Below are positions 12,190 through 22,259 of a stretch of DNA of 64,000 nucleotides, in pieces. The translations under genes were made by a program, and so were the position numbers. The first letter of the stretch is position 1; each line of letters opens with the position of its first letter. The stretch is from positions 7,965,956 through 8,029,955 of the forward strand of contig NC_051095.1 in the NCBI RefSeq assembly GCF_901709675.1. Reading direction: 5' to 3'. The notes under the pieces were generated by a model. That model did no database searches and was not told the DNA's origin. It was given only the letters and a program-made list of their open reading frames with translations. The stretch comes from Syngnathus acus. Its lineage: Eukaryota > Chordata > Actinopteri > Syngnathiformes > Syngnathidae.

Positions 12190-13040
12190 CAATCCGGTGA
12201 AAGCTGTAAATCCCAGAAAAAGGGGACCAGCCTAAAGGTCAGCCAGTCATGGTGATTAGAAGAGCCATCTACAAGATGCGGGAGAGGCGGAGGTGCCACA
12301 AAAGAGTCCCCCATGCAAGCCATTGTTTTGCCAAATGCCACTTTTGACGACATGACTTCCGCATAATGGAGAGAACTTCCTCTGAGGAGAAAAGGAGCGT
12401 TTAAGCTAACATATGAGAAACATGCACCAATGCCTGGTTTGCTGACAGAGCCTCAAAATGGAATCATTATTCCATTCATCCATTTTCTACATTGCTTTGT
12501 TTTATATTTGAACTTACAAATATACATTGCAGTATTTGTACTTCCCACCAGGGGTTCATGTGAGTAAAAACGCTAAATGATTGACTTCAAGTTGAGCTAC
12601 ATGTCGAAGGGGGGTGGGTAGGCTTGGTGCATTGATTCATATTTGCCATACATTGGTATTTTTCATTATTTTCACCATCACCATGGGCCGTTGGAAAAAC
12701 GAGGTTGTTATTGATGAATGATTCATGCATGTGGGTGATTCATCACTAATTCCTTTTAATAAGGATAGCGCCATGCATGCTATTCTTGCCATCAACACTG
12801 ATGTGTGATCAATCGCGTTCCTCTCAAAGGCCGACGCAACCATTCACTGCATATTACTTTTTTTTTTTTACCACTAAAATGAATAACTAATAAAAATGTG
12901 TGATAAATTGATTTTACTATCTAGTACTGAAAAGTCATTTGGGGAGAGTTTTCCGAAATTGATTGTGAAATGCTTGCTTTCATTTGACTCAATTCTCATG
13001 AGTATGATTTCATCCAAAGTTTTTATTCGGTAGAAAGCAT
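12190..13040. other. Non-coding stretch
   Basis: Sequence is mixed to AT-rich. A short symmetrical word ATGAATGATTCAT lies near 12715-12727 and T11 at 12859. No gene or repeat family was assigned. Confidence 0.45.
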
Positions 13041-13043
13041 ACA

Positions 13044-13692
13044 ACACTGTGCAAAAGTTTTAAGCTGAATATTTTCACAGCATTTCAAATTACATAGTTC
13101 AACAAAAACTAAAAAGACAGACTGAGTTAACAGCATTCCAAACACAAAATACACTACAATATAGAATTTTCAATAAAGTGATGTTTAATGTTCATCTGTC
13201 CATTTAAATCTATATTTATATTTAATTCACGTTGTTTACTTTTTGTTAAAATATATTTAATCATTTTAAAATGTATTTTTGTTGATATTTGTACATGTCT
13301 GGAACAGATTAATTACATGTACATTATTTCCTATGGGAAATATTGTTTTAGTTTTTGCGCCGCAATTCAGTTTTAGTCAGACATCTGGAAAAATTACTCA
13401 CCAAAAATGGTGTTCCAAAGTGTACTTTTTGACACGAGTGAATACATGCCCGACATTAAAAAAAATATTTGTGGGGGTCAACACTGTGGTAATAGTGACA
13501 TGGGCTGGACCTGCACGAGTAGAACTATAATTTATTGAGGCAACCATGAATGCCAACATGTACTTTGACATCCTGAAGCAGCGCACAATCCCTCCCACTA
13601 AAAACTGGGCTGCCAGGCAATTTTCCAACAGGGTAATGATCCCAAACAAACATCCAACATAACCACTTCCTTGCTGAAGCAACTGAGGGTAT
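13044..13692 (+). pseudogene. Decayed Tc1/mariner transposase remnant
   Basis: The region 13490-13692 carries the C-terminal part of a Tc1/mariner-type transposase. A 'GPARV' segment comes from about 13508, then 'MNANMYFDILK' from 13546. A frame-shifted stretch from about 13627 corresponds to the family's catalytic NDPKHT region and reads 'GNDPKQTS'. At least one stop and frameshifts separate these pieces, and the aspartate preceding NDPK is replaced by glycine, so the copy cannot encode an active enzyme. A terminal-repeat-like word 'actgtgcaaaagttttaag' at 13045-13063 may be the left end. Most of the N-terminal DNA-binding half is missing. The family match is from knowledge of Tc1-like proteins; the exact subfamily is not determined. 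Confidence 0.75.
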
Positions 13693-13699
13693 AAAATAG

Positions 13700-14160
13700 T
13701 GTCACTCTTATAGACAAACTCATTTTTGTATATTATGACAATGGAACATTCAAAAAGAATTCATTCCAGTTCTGTATTTGTATCTGAATTCTAACATGCA
13801 CAACGTCAGTTGGCTTGTTACGCGGAATAAAAGCGTTCGCTTCCATTTTGTACGTGAGCTCAGTGTGTATACAAACATGGCCGGGCTTCACACTTCTCCA
13901 ATGACTTATTTCGACTCCAGACAAGTTGACTGCGCTCCCCCAGCTCAGCTGGCAACCCAACTGGGCAAAGGGTGAGTGATGCGCGCCACTTAAAAGGAGC
14001 CGTGGCAAAACAGAGGCGTCGCCATGGCCTCCCCCACATTCAAGCAACTAGCCTTAAATGAGGCACAAGTCACTTTGCCTTCCTTCGTCCCTTCTTTGAA
14101 TTGCAGCAGAAGAAAGAGAAGAATACAATTTGAGCCCGGGCCAAAGCCAAGGGAAGACCT
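13700..14160. other. Non-coding stretch, nothing identified
   Basis: The sequence is of mixed composition with only short, unrelated open frames. No repeat ends are visible apart from the neighbouring elements. Confidence 0.45.
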
Positions 14161-14162
14161 GG

Positions 14163-14500
14163 ATGGGCCTCAAACTCAAGGCCCGGGGGCCAAATACGGC
14201 CTGCCACATAATTTATGTGGTCCGTAAGGACAAATCAGATTCATGTCAGTACTAAAATTGCAAATTGTCTTTACTTTGACAAAATACAGATATTGCTATT
14301 TTTTCTACCATTCATCTTTTTAAAATATTTCAACATTTTTTACTGGTCTCAGATTTGAAAACTAGTTCTTCATCAATTTGTTGTGTAGTCTACGCTGTAT
14401 ATAATATGAAGCATTCATACATTTATTTGGGTTGATAGTCAGAATGGCCCGCCGAAGAAAACTATGACGACGATGCGGCCCGCAACAAAAACAAGTTGCT
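14163..14500 (+). mobile_element. hAT-like MITE copy with eroded ends
   Basis: It shares 'aactcaaggcccggggg' and the following GGCC-rich, 'ttgcaaattgtctt' and 'atttatttgggttga' landmarks, in order, with the intact element at 59789-60112. The right part has 'atgcggcccgc' as in that copy. Both termini are degenerate and no clean 8-bp target duplication was found, so this looks like an older insertion in the same orientation. Confidence 0.75.
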
Positions 14501-15025
14501 TGGACGTTCTTCTTTTAGCAGAGAATGAACAACTTTGACGGGAGTCGCAAGCGCTTTGAAATTCCCATTGAGGATTGCTATCTATATATATGCAAATAAA
14601 TGAATTGATTAAGATGATCAACAATTTTTGTTGATTTTGTCTCAGGCAGGCAAGTGGAGGGATCACTTCAATCTTTCATGTCGTTGCATAAAAGCGACGA
14701 ACGAGATTGGAGGCGTACGCGGGCTGAAAAGGACCGCCCCTGTTTGCTAATGCTTCTCTCTCTATCTTTTCATATGAGCAGAGCTTTCATTCCATCCTTT
14801 TTGGCACAAAAGAAGAAGAAGAAAAAAAGTTTGTCAGTCCCCTGTTTCTTTAGTCGTGCGCTTTCTTCTCCATGCTCTTTCTAGTGCCTAATCCCAGCCA
14901 TGCATGAGCGATCAGTTGTGTCCTGTTGTTTCACTGTTCTGCTAGTTTTCTATCAGTAGGGTTCCTCCTTTGTTCCTTTTCTTCGCCAGACACAGAAAAG
15001 GTAAGGAGAGGAACGAGTAATGAAA
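14501..15025. other. Non-coding stretch
   Basis: AG-rich and CT-rich patches lie at 14806-14828 and 14760-14900. No gene is supported. Confidence 0.45.
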
Positions 15026-15435
15026 TCTCCTCTGTAGACTTAGGCCTTTGTGTCCCCTTCATCGGGATTTTCACATGTAACTTTGACTGTAATTAAGGCG
15101 GATCGTCGCTGTGATGCGTCTCTCGGCTGCCTTTCCTGTTGCCCTTTGGAGACTTCCAGGAAGGCGACATCAAAAGCTCATATCTGGCATATCTGGAGAC
15201 CGGTAGCCGTGCTTGTTTTTTTATGTCGGTGTAAAACGAGGCGTGACGGGGCCGAGACGGCATTGTTTTGACACCTACGCACAGAAGTTGGGATGGGCCG
15301 TGGTCCTAAATCACTGCGGGTCATCCAGAAAGGACCTTTCTCGCACTTCAGATGATTTTACGAGGCTATTATTAGCCTTACATGTTGTTGAGCTGTTTCC
15401 CTTTCCAATATGCCTTGTGTATTTAATCCAGAAGG
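15026..15435. promoter_or_regulatory. Candidate conserved non-coding block
   Basis: About 400 bases of balanced composition contain TGTAATTAAGG near 15088, paired 'atatctgg' words near 15180-15196, CpG-containing segments and ATTATTAGCC near 15367. There is no simple repeat or protein-like frame. This is regulatory-looking sequence by motif content only. Confidence 0.35.
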
Positions 15436-15788
15436 GTGAAATCATTAAGATGAGATAAACAAGACAACTCGTTATAGTTTAGTATCTAAGAGGAACATAG
15501 CTTAGTTTAGGGGCACAAGGCCTTCAGCCCCAAGTTTGCCCTTCAAACGAGATTTGCTTGACTTTTATCCAGGTAAGGAGATTGAGAGCCGATTCTCACT
15601 GGTAATGGTAGCAGACAGCAGAGTAAATCCAAGCAAAATAAAGGCAACCTGATAGAATTATATCTTGATGGATGGCCGTTCGTATTATCATGTAAACACA
15701 ACAGAATGCAGGAATCAACAATTTTATAATTCATTTTGAAAGTGGGATTGTGACAACTATTTGTTGCAATATCTCACTGTTATTAAAA

Positions 15789-15886
15789 GGAAGACAATTT
15801 ACAGACACATGATTTGCCTTTGCGGGCAACATAAAATGATGTGTCGGGCTGTATTTGACCCCCGGGCCTTGGGTTTGACACCTTTG
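15789..15886 (-). mobile_element. Truncated hAT-like MITE end
   Basis: The sequence shares 'ataaaatgatgtg' and 'cccgggccttgggtttgaca' with the right end of the element at 55617-56017. It therefore represents one end of the same family in that orientation. The rest of the element is not recognisable on the left. Confidence 0.65.
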
Positions 15887-15924
15887 ATTTAAGATGATCC
15901 TTTAGAACAAGGGCTTCATCAACG

Positions 15925-16025
15925 TTTTGGAAACTGGGAGCTACTTCTTGGACGGTGCTTAATATGAAGGGCTACCCATTTCATACACTCTTCTGAAGTA
16001 AGAAATTTGCTCAGTATACCTTTAG
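15925..16025 (+). repeat. Dispersed repeat, copy 1 (inverted copy at 63530-63625)
   Basis: The words 'gagctacttcttgg', 'gaaggg(c)t(a)cca' and 'tttcatacac' occur here in the same order as in the reverse complement of 63530-63625. Identity is moderate with small gaps. It is a teleost-type interspersed repeat fragment of unassigned family. Confidence 0.55.
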
Positions 16026-16029
16026 AGAT

Positions 16030-17035
16030 ATTCTGGAAATGCTCAAATCCGTCCAGATATTTGATATGTGTGTATCTCGTATCTGGCTGCATCCTCGACA
16101 ACTTTTTTATGACCAAGGATTTTTGTTAATCCAGAACATTTGTGAGTACTGTAGTTTCCCTCTTCGCTGTTTTCTAGTTTCTTTTTTTCATGTTCGGATA
16201 TAACATAAAGTACTCTGAAAAAAAAGATCTGACAAGGCAGAGACATAACTGTTTTGACGTCTCGGCACAAAGCAATTCACTGAAGTTTGGATGTAGTATC
16301 ATCATAAACAACTCTAGGCCATGCATAAAAAATCCTTCCGATGAAACCATAACAGTAACAGACTTGTATTTTATGGGTGTGTGTGGGTGCATATGAGGGG
16401 GATGACGCAGTTTTTTTTCTTCATCTTGGTTTGATATTTATAACAAAGCAAGCGTGAAAAAAAAACTTTCTTTTCAGTGTAGTAAGTAGTACTGTCATTA
16501 AAAGCCCACGATACCGACAGCCGTTTAAAAGGTTGCTAACTTAACTCATAGCAGTCTTGATTTAATTACTGACACGCATTAAAAAAATAAATAATAGTCT
16601 CATAACACGAATAGTCATCAGTGTATTATTGGCTAATTGGTGCTTCTGCCCGGCAACAGTTGGTTACAAAAACATGGTGGGCCCAAGAAGATGGGGGGAA
16701 AAAAAAGAGAGAAATGCATTAATTAAAATCATGTCTTTGTGCAAGTCCGCCTTGTTTACGTAAATACAGACTTAAAAGACAAATCTTGATCCCAGTACGG
16801 TCTGATGAATAAGGTGCATGGTGATCGGTACATGACGGGGCAGTTCTGATTGCGCCCTGTGAACTCTGCCTAGCAACAAGTGATGAGACCAAAAAGAAAT
16901 GTAATGACCAATTAAAACCTGATCAAATGTTTCCTTGCTTTGGGGAAATTTCAATGTGGAATTCTAATTATTATTGAGTACTGTGGTTTTCCTGTGAAAC
17001 TTTTTGTTTCATAATAATAAATACATTTGTGCATC
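16030..17035. other. AT-rich non-coding stretch
   Basis: No supported gene or repeat. Short open frames on both strands overlap and show no family features. A runs lie near 16219, 16458 and 16698. Confidence 0.5.
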
Positions 17036-17039
17036 AGGC

Positions 17040-17500
17040 AATCCAGTGAGGGGTGTGGTGTAGGCGGAGGTGATGCTTATTAGCGTGATCATGGCACCGG
17101 GCCTTCCATATGGGCTCAGTAGGGCCAGCGGCTGAGGCGTGTTCAAAGGGACACTTCATTGTTACGGGCTGATCTCTAATCTCTGTGGTTGTCCGTCCTA
17201 ATTAAAAGTCTTGCAGGCGCGCAAGGCGTCCGGGCCTCCGCCCGGCAGGAAATTATGATCGCAAACGTCTTCCTGTCGCGTCCCGCACTTGGCACTACAA
17301 AGTGACGCGGGCCGCCTTTACCTGAATAGGCTGGAATCAGAGCAGACAGCCGCATCATCCCAGCTCTTAGTCTATCAGGGCTGTGCACAAGTGGCCATTG
17401 TTGACGCCAAAAACAGGATTAAGGAGGGTCTTCGAGGGAATTGATTTTCATGTGAGAACAATGGCAGGGCGCCGAACACTGGGGCCTGGGTCTGAATCAC
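17040..17500. promoter_or_regulatory. Candidate conserved non-coding block
   Basis: This block of balanced composition has CCTAATTAAAAG (TAATTA at 17199-17204), GTGATCATGG, a CpG-rich core at 17215-17320 and CCTGAATAGGCTGG. Its flanks are simpler in sequence. It is interpreted as cis-regulatory DNA; no coding frame is convincing. Confidence 0.38.
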
Positions 17501-18530
17501 ACGGCCAAAAAGCTTTATGAAAAGGGGTGCGCTGAGATTAAAGCAATCAGGTTCTTTAGCCCCACTCCCTTTTTAGGGGTTACCCCCACCCCAACCACCA
17601 ACTCCCTCCACCCTTGTCCCACACAGTCATTTAAACCTGCAGAATAAAGTGGGAGGAGGGTGGAAAAAGGCACAAGTTGTTTACTTTTCTTGCTCTTCAC
17701 AAAGGTTCAAGAGCAATCAGCGCCATGATGTAGAACATTGCGGACAGCCAAAAGATCGGGTGGGGGGGTCTTTTCGGGATGGAGAGAGGGAAGGACGCAT
17801 TTCTGGGGGCGAACATGACGCGTCATCGCGAGGGGATCAAGGGTTAAGGATGAAAGGGACGGCCGCCTTGTCCTCTGTCTTTGGCCGCCTGCGTGCAGCT
17901 GTGGGCGCCATTGTGGACATGCTCATTTGCATACGTTTGGCAGCAGCTCCGGAAGGCGGCGCAGGGGGCCAAGAATGAGCAGCCCCGCTTTAGAAAATGG
18001 AGGCAAAAGGGCGGGCAAGTAAACAACCAGCGCACGCAGATACATAGTCACGCATTATCTGCATTTACCAAGAAAACAAACGGAGGGAAAAAAAGACGGT
18101 GGTATTCTAGGGAAGTGTAAATATAAACAGTATGTTTGTCCAGGCCTTGTTGGGGTTTTATTACGCTTTCAGCCAGACACTGATGTAGTTGCAAACTGTT
18201 CTTTCCATTCATATTAAGGATAATTTATTTTGAATAAAAATGAAATGTAATATATTCTCAGGGTCACATTTTTCTGAAATTGTTAATTGGGTACTCTTTC
18301 CGCAGACAGCAGGGGGCGGGGTTATGTTATTTTGGGATTTTTCATTTGGGATTTTTCATTGGAAAGTTGTTTATTTTTCGGTTACTTGTCATTTATTTTT
18401 TGACACGTTATTTGTCATATTTCATCAACGCAAACACTTTTTGTCATTTTGTTCTTTTTCTGTTAACAATAACATTGGCAGTGGGAAACTTCCACATATT
18501 CCAACGCTGATAATTCTCCTCCACTTTCTC
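17501..18530. other. Non-coding stretch including a CpG-containing patch
   Basis: Bases 17780-18060 are relatively GC- and CpG-rich but show no start or splice structure. Bases 18120-18500 are T-rich, with a 14-base tandem pair 'tgggatttttcatt' near 18333-18360. The longest open frame in the window (about 165 codons, 18240-18734) lies here. It spans T-rich DNA and then the next block, with no domain or signal, so it is treated as chance. Confidence 0.45.
18306..18320 (+). promoter_or_regulatory. CTCF-like site
   Basis: The word ACAGCAGGGGGCGGG matches the CTCF core at 13 of 15 positions with AGGGGGCG intact. It sits just upstream of a candidate regulatory block. Confidence 0.3.
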
Positions 18531-18835
18531 CATTTCGTCAAATCCAAATGGCATCATCCGTTCACGGCGGCGGGCTCAGATGAGGGGTGTGTCTCTCCCA
18601 GACTGGAGACAGGTTTATTGGGCCTGATGAGTGTTAAGCTGCTGCGCCGGCCGAGCCACAATGGAGCCTGTGATCTCCTTTTGTGTCTCATTGGGAAGCA
18701 CTGGTGCGCTCAGCGGCTCCCGCTCTGTCATTAGACAGATTGTGAACAGGCTGCACAAGGCCCCGGCCAGGGATGATGGAGCCACCAGACACTTGATTAA
18801 GGGGCATTATGAAGAACGTCCAGAATTCACGTGTC
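18531..18835. promoter_or_regulatory. Candidate conserved non-coding block
   Basis: Three hundred bases of complex, balanced sequence contain CATTAGACAG, CTTGATTAAGGGG and several CpGs. The start and end are sharp against T-rich and AT-rich flanks. Frames through it are open by chance on both strands without a coding signature. Confidence 0.38.
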
Positions 18836-19640
18836 TGTTCAGTGCTATTGTGCCGCCTTGACATATTGTGCCAGTCACCTGACATTTTTCATGAATCATG
18901 AGTACCCTATATATTTTAATTTTGTTTGCTTTGACTTGCAGGCGCAAACAGATATACAAACACAAAACCGATATCTGAGTGTACAGTACAAAATAAATCG
19001 TCCTTATTCAAAAAATAGAATATTGCTGGAATCCTTCCACTTCCCAAATTATCTCTTCTGGAGACCCCCAAAACAGCACATTTGTTTACATTTAGCATTG
19101 CATTGTCAAACTGAGCAACCCTGTTGTAAACACTTGAGATTTCTTCATAATTTATACAAAGTAACACCCACACATGACCAATAGTACAGATTTGTATAAA
19201 AAAAATACGACATTTGCCAAATTGGGACAAAAAATGAAAGCAATATGTACATTAAAATCTTCCAGGTATGATCGTATATTTTTCACCCTTTTATGAAAAC
19301 GGACAGATTTTACAATTTACAAGATGGTAGAAGAAGACATTTGTTTCTGTCTGCATAACCATACAATACTGCCTCCTGGTGGCCAAAGCAAGCACACTAG
19401 AAGGAGAAGAGCAGTGAATTGGATTGCAGCACAAAATCACACAGCTCTGTGTCATTCTCCTCATTTGGCAGAAGTATACTGCAGTCAGTATTTAGTTTGC
19501 CTGCAGAATAAGAAGGAATTGGACGTTGGCGCATCTGTTTTGGTTTCTCTCGGTGTCGTCTTTATCCGAGCCCTATCTTTGATGTCCTCCTGTTATTGTA
19601 AGGCCCGTCTGTGCCGCCCTCTGCTCTCGGCGCTTTGATT
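18836..19640. other. AT-rich non-coding stretch
   Basis: No gene or repeat with defined ends is visible. A CTCF-like word within it is listed separately. Confidence 0.45.
19368..19382 (-). promoter_or_regulatory. CTCF-like site
   Basis: On the minus strand the word is CCACCAGGAGGCAGT, matching 14 of 15 positions of the CTCF core. It faces the plus-strand word at 18306. Confidence 0.4.
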
Positions 19641-20665
19641 CGCTCCGGCGGGGGTTAGGGGTTAGCGTCCAGAGGTCCGGGGGCCAGGCCATCGCCACTT
19701 GTGTCTCAGAGAGCGGCTGACCTCTGGACCCGAAGCTTGGTCAGAGGGACTCCGAATCCCGCCTCCTCTCTTTTGACGCGCCCTCTTTCAAAGCGCTTAA
19801 TTAGCCGGGGTGGCTAAACGTTTAGCCCGGCCGTGAAAGAGTTTGGGAGAGCATGTGTGTCCAAGACATTGCCCACTTTTTTTGTGCGCGTCACAAGGTC
19901 TTTTGAAACAATGGGCCACTTGGACAACTTGTTTGCATAGGACGCCCAGTGAATGGCACGGCCCATTCACGGCGGCTCATTCACCGGGAAGAGTTTGGAG
20001 AAGGCCTTTCTGCTAATGAAGAGAAGTCCTTGACATGCGCTGGTTTCCTCTAATCAACTCTGTAATTTGCCTTCTCTTTCTCCGTCTTTGTGTGTGATAT
20101 GTTACAAGCGACTGCGGAGGGGACGCTCTTATCTGACAGGCGGCGTTTGGAGCCCGTGAATAACGGACGCCTCCTCTGCCACGTTCTGCATCTTCCCCTA
20201 ATCTTGACGCCGTCTTTATCACGGGGGGTATTAATACACAATTCTCCGAATACGCCTTTTCATCACGTATCCAGCCAGTGGTCAGGGATTTCATCTCATA
20301 TCCAATTTTCTCCTCATTCTTCTCAACAAAATCTGCTAGAAGTCATGATGAGCCTGACTGTTCGCCTCAGCTGCGTCACGCAGCATTCATCAGCGGCTAA
20401 ACATCACATCTCACGTCTGCCGTAATCACGTCCCCGCTTGTGCGCAGCAAAGCGCAAATAAAGCCTGTTGGCTGTGTTTTTTTTTTCTTCCGACGGAGGC
20501 ATTACCGCTCCCGTTTGTGTGCTGCCTTTGAGCGCCATGGAACACAGCCGTGAAGTCAAGGCTGCCTGTCATTGGCCTCAATTAAGGTGCGGCAATACAA
20601 ACGGGAAAGCGAATGAAACGATTGCATCAAACCCTCGACTGCCACGAATGCAGCTTTACTTAAAA
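19641..20665. promoter_or_regulatory. Long candidate conserved non-coding block
   Basis: About 1 kb of balanced sequence contains CGCTTAATTAGCC near 19794, CTGCTAATGAAG near 20009, TCTAATCAACTC near 20050 and CTCAATTAAGG near 20577. It also holds a 9-base inverted pair CCCGTTTGT (20510-20518) / ACAAACGGG (20597-20605). No exon structure was found. It is the longest regulatory-looking block in the first third of the window. Confidence 0.4.
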
Positions 20666-20876
20666 ATGAGTATTTTGCTATGCTTTTCAAGCAGCATTTG
20701 TTTGGGCATGTTTAACCGGAGGCTGAACACTTTTGTATTTGAATTATTTGCAGGGAAACTTTCTTGACAAATTAGAAAATTTGCCATTGGTTTCATGCAA
20801 TTGTAAAGAAAATTGAAATACAAGGATGTATAGGTGTTTCGTGAAAATCGTCAGTCATTGTTTTTCGGAATTTTTT

Positions 20877-20998
20877 TGTAACAATGGTACTCGTGGTATT
20901 GGTACTTGGTATCGGTAAAGGAGACTCCTCTAGACTTGCTACTCGTACTGGTTGCAATCTGAAAATAATGGTATCAATCATCCCTATTACTTACAGTA
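20877..20998 (-). repeat. Dispersed 'tactcgtggtat...ggtatcggta' repeat, copy 1
   Basis: 'Ggtactcgtgg' and 'ttggtatcggtaaagg' here correspond to the GGTATCGGTACTCGTGG landmarks at 43469-43565 in the opposite orientation. The repeat style is common in fish genomes. Copies are degenerate and the family is not named. Confidence 0.5.
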
Positions 20999-21008
20999 GG
21001 CCCATTTC

Positions 21009-21123
21009 CCTTCCTTCCTTCCTTCCTTCCTTCCTTCCTTCCTTCCTTCCTTCCTTCCTTCCTTCCTTCCTTCCTTCCTTCCTTCCTTCCTTCCTTCCTT
21101 CCTTCCTTCCTTCCTTCCTTCCT
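21009..21123. repeat. (TTCC)n microsatellite
   Basis: A pure TTCC tract of about 28 units lies on the plus strand, polypurine on the minus strand. Its length and purity predict strong length polymorphism. Confidence 0.97.
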
Positions 21124-21405
21124 CCCCTAACATCATTTTATGAAAGTAAAGTCAAAATTGAATGAGAAAACATTTTCTAGCAATACAGTAGGCTATTTGA
21201 CAATACTCTCATTAAGATGTATAGCAACAAATGTCTAAACACTGAAGTCAATTAATTTTATGACCCATTTGTTTTTTGTGGATGAGTGTGAGTACTTACT
21301 AGAAAAAGTGAATTCACAATATGAACCAACAAAAGGTGAGATTGTGTTCCACTTCTCTTATTGATTTCATCATCATGTGTTTTATTTTCCGTCATCCTTT
21401 GTATT
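21124..21405. other. AT-rich non-coding stretch
   Basis: Nothing identified between the microsatellite and the next balanced block. Confidence 0.4.
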
Positions 21406-21915
21406 AGACACAAGTGAGTCCACGCAGGGTCTCTCTGATATAGGAGCGATATTGAGCCACAATTAGGTCTCCATGGCTTCCTTCACCAGGAAGAGAAAAT
21501 CATTATTTAATTCAAAGCCGCATATACGTCTCTTGGCATACACTCACTTAAAAGAGGAAATGCCTTTTTTATTTTTATAGCATCTACTTGCGTGCGTACA
21601 CTTTTTTGCACCGTCTATTGATTCCAACATCATCTTAAAGACTCAACTTACGCCTTTTGTCCTAACAAGCATGACAGGATTTAAGGAGATTTACACTCAG
21701 CCTGTGATTTAAACATCAAGGCTTAACCTATTTCTTTTTGAATAAAGACTTGCACGAGGATGCAGAGGCTTGCCATATAAAATGATGATTCATTCCTTAG
21801 TGAACCAATGAGAAAAATCATCCTCCGTACATTTGTTATTTATTGCACTCACTTGATGGCTTGTCTGCATTAATTAAGCGACTTGGAGCAGCAAAACCAG
21901 GAATTTGACATTCCA
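21406..21915. promoter_or_regulatory. Candidate conserved non-coding block
   Basis: It contains CATTAATTAAGCGACTTGG near 21869-21887, ATGATGATTCATTCC near 21781 and CCACAATTAGG near 21457. There are no simple repeats. The homeodomain-type word content suggests regulatory DNA. Confidence 0.35.
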
Positions 21916-22056
21916 TAACGGCAAATTAACATTTCTATTTTCAAATTAAAACATACAACATTGTAGAAGCTATTTTTCAGAACTTTATTTTATTTTTTTT
22001 ACCGGAGTGATTAATATTTACAGGCTGTGCCTGCATTTTGTTCTGTACTCTTTCAG

Positions 22057-22254
22057 AACTCGGCCACCTGCAGGCTGGGATCGATTGACTCTCCAACACC
22101 AGCAGATTCACCTTCCCGAGCCCCCGCACGCCTCCCACCAGCGACCCCCACCTTCAGTAGCCATCCCATCAGTGGATATATCAAGCACGCCAACAGGATT
22201 GCATGCTTCTTAATTTCTGATGTTGGCATGATTACGACACTCGCATCAATTTGA
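22057..22254 (+). CDS. Exon-like open frame after a good splice acceptor (unrecognised)
   Basis: A pyrimidine-rich tract ending 'ctgtactctttcag' precedes an open frame beginning at 22057 and closing with TGA at 22252-22254, about 65 residues. The reading is Pro/Ser-rich at first (SIDSPTPADSPSRAPARLPP) and then becomes ordinary, with ISGYIKHANRIACF near the end. A second frame is also open for part of this length. No splice donor of good quality follows, so it would have to be a terminal exon, and no obvious poly(A) signal is close. No family was recognised. The call rests only on the acceptor and the open frame; chance is the more likely explanation. Confidence 0.15.
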   Translation, partial: NSATCRLGSIDSPTPADSPSRAPARLPPATPTFSSHPISGYIKHANRIACFLISDVGMITTLASI

Positions 22255-22259
22255 TGCTT

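Noticed and set aside
18240-18734. Longest open frame in the window, 164 codons on the plus strand
   Set aside because: It crosses T-rich DNA and a regulatory-looking block. It has hydrophobic Phe-rich composition typical of translated T-runs, no splice signals and no family features.
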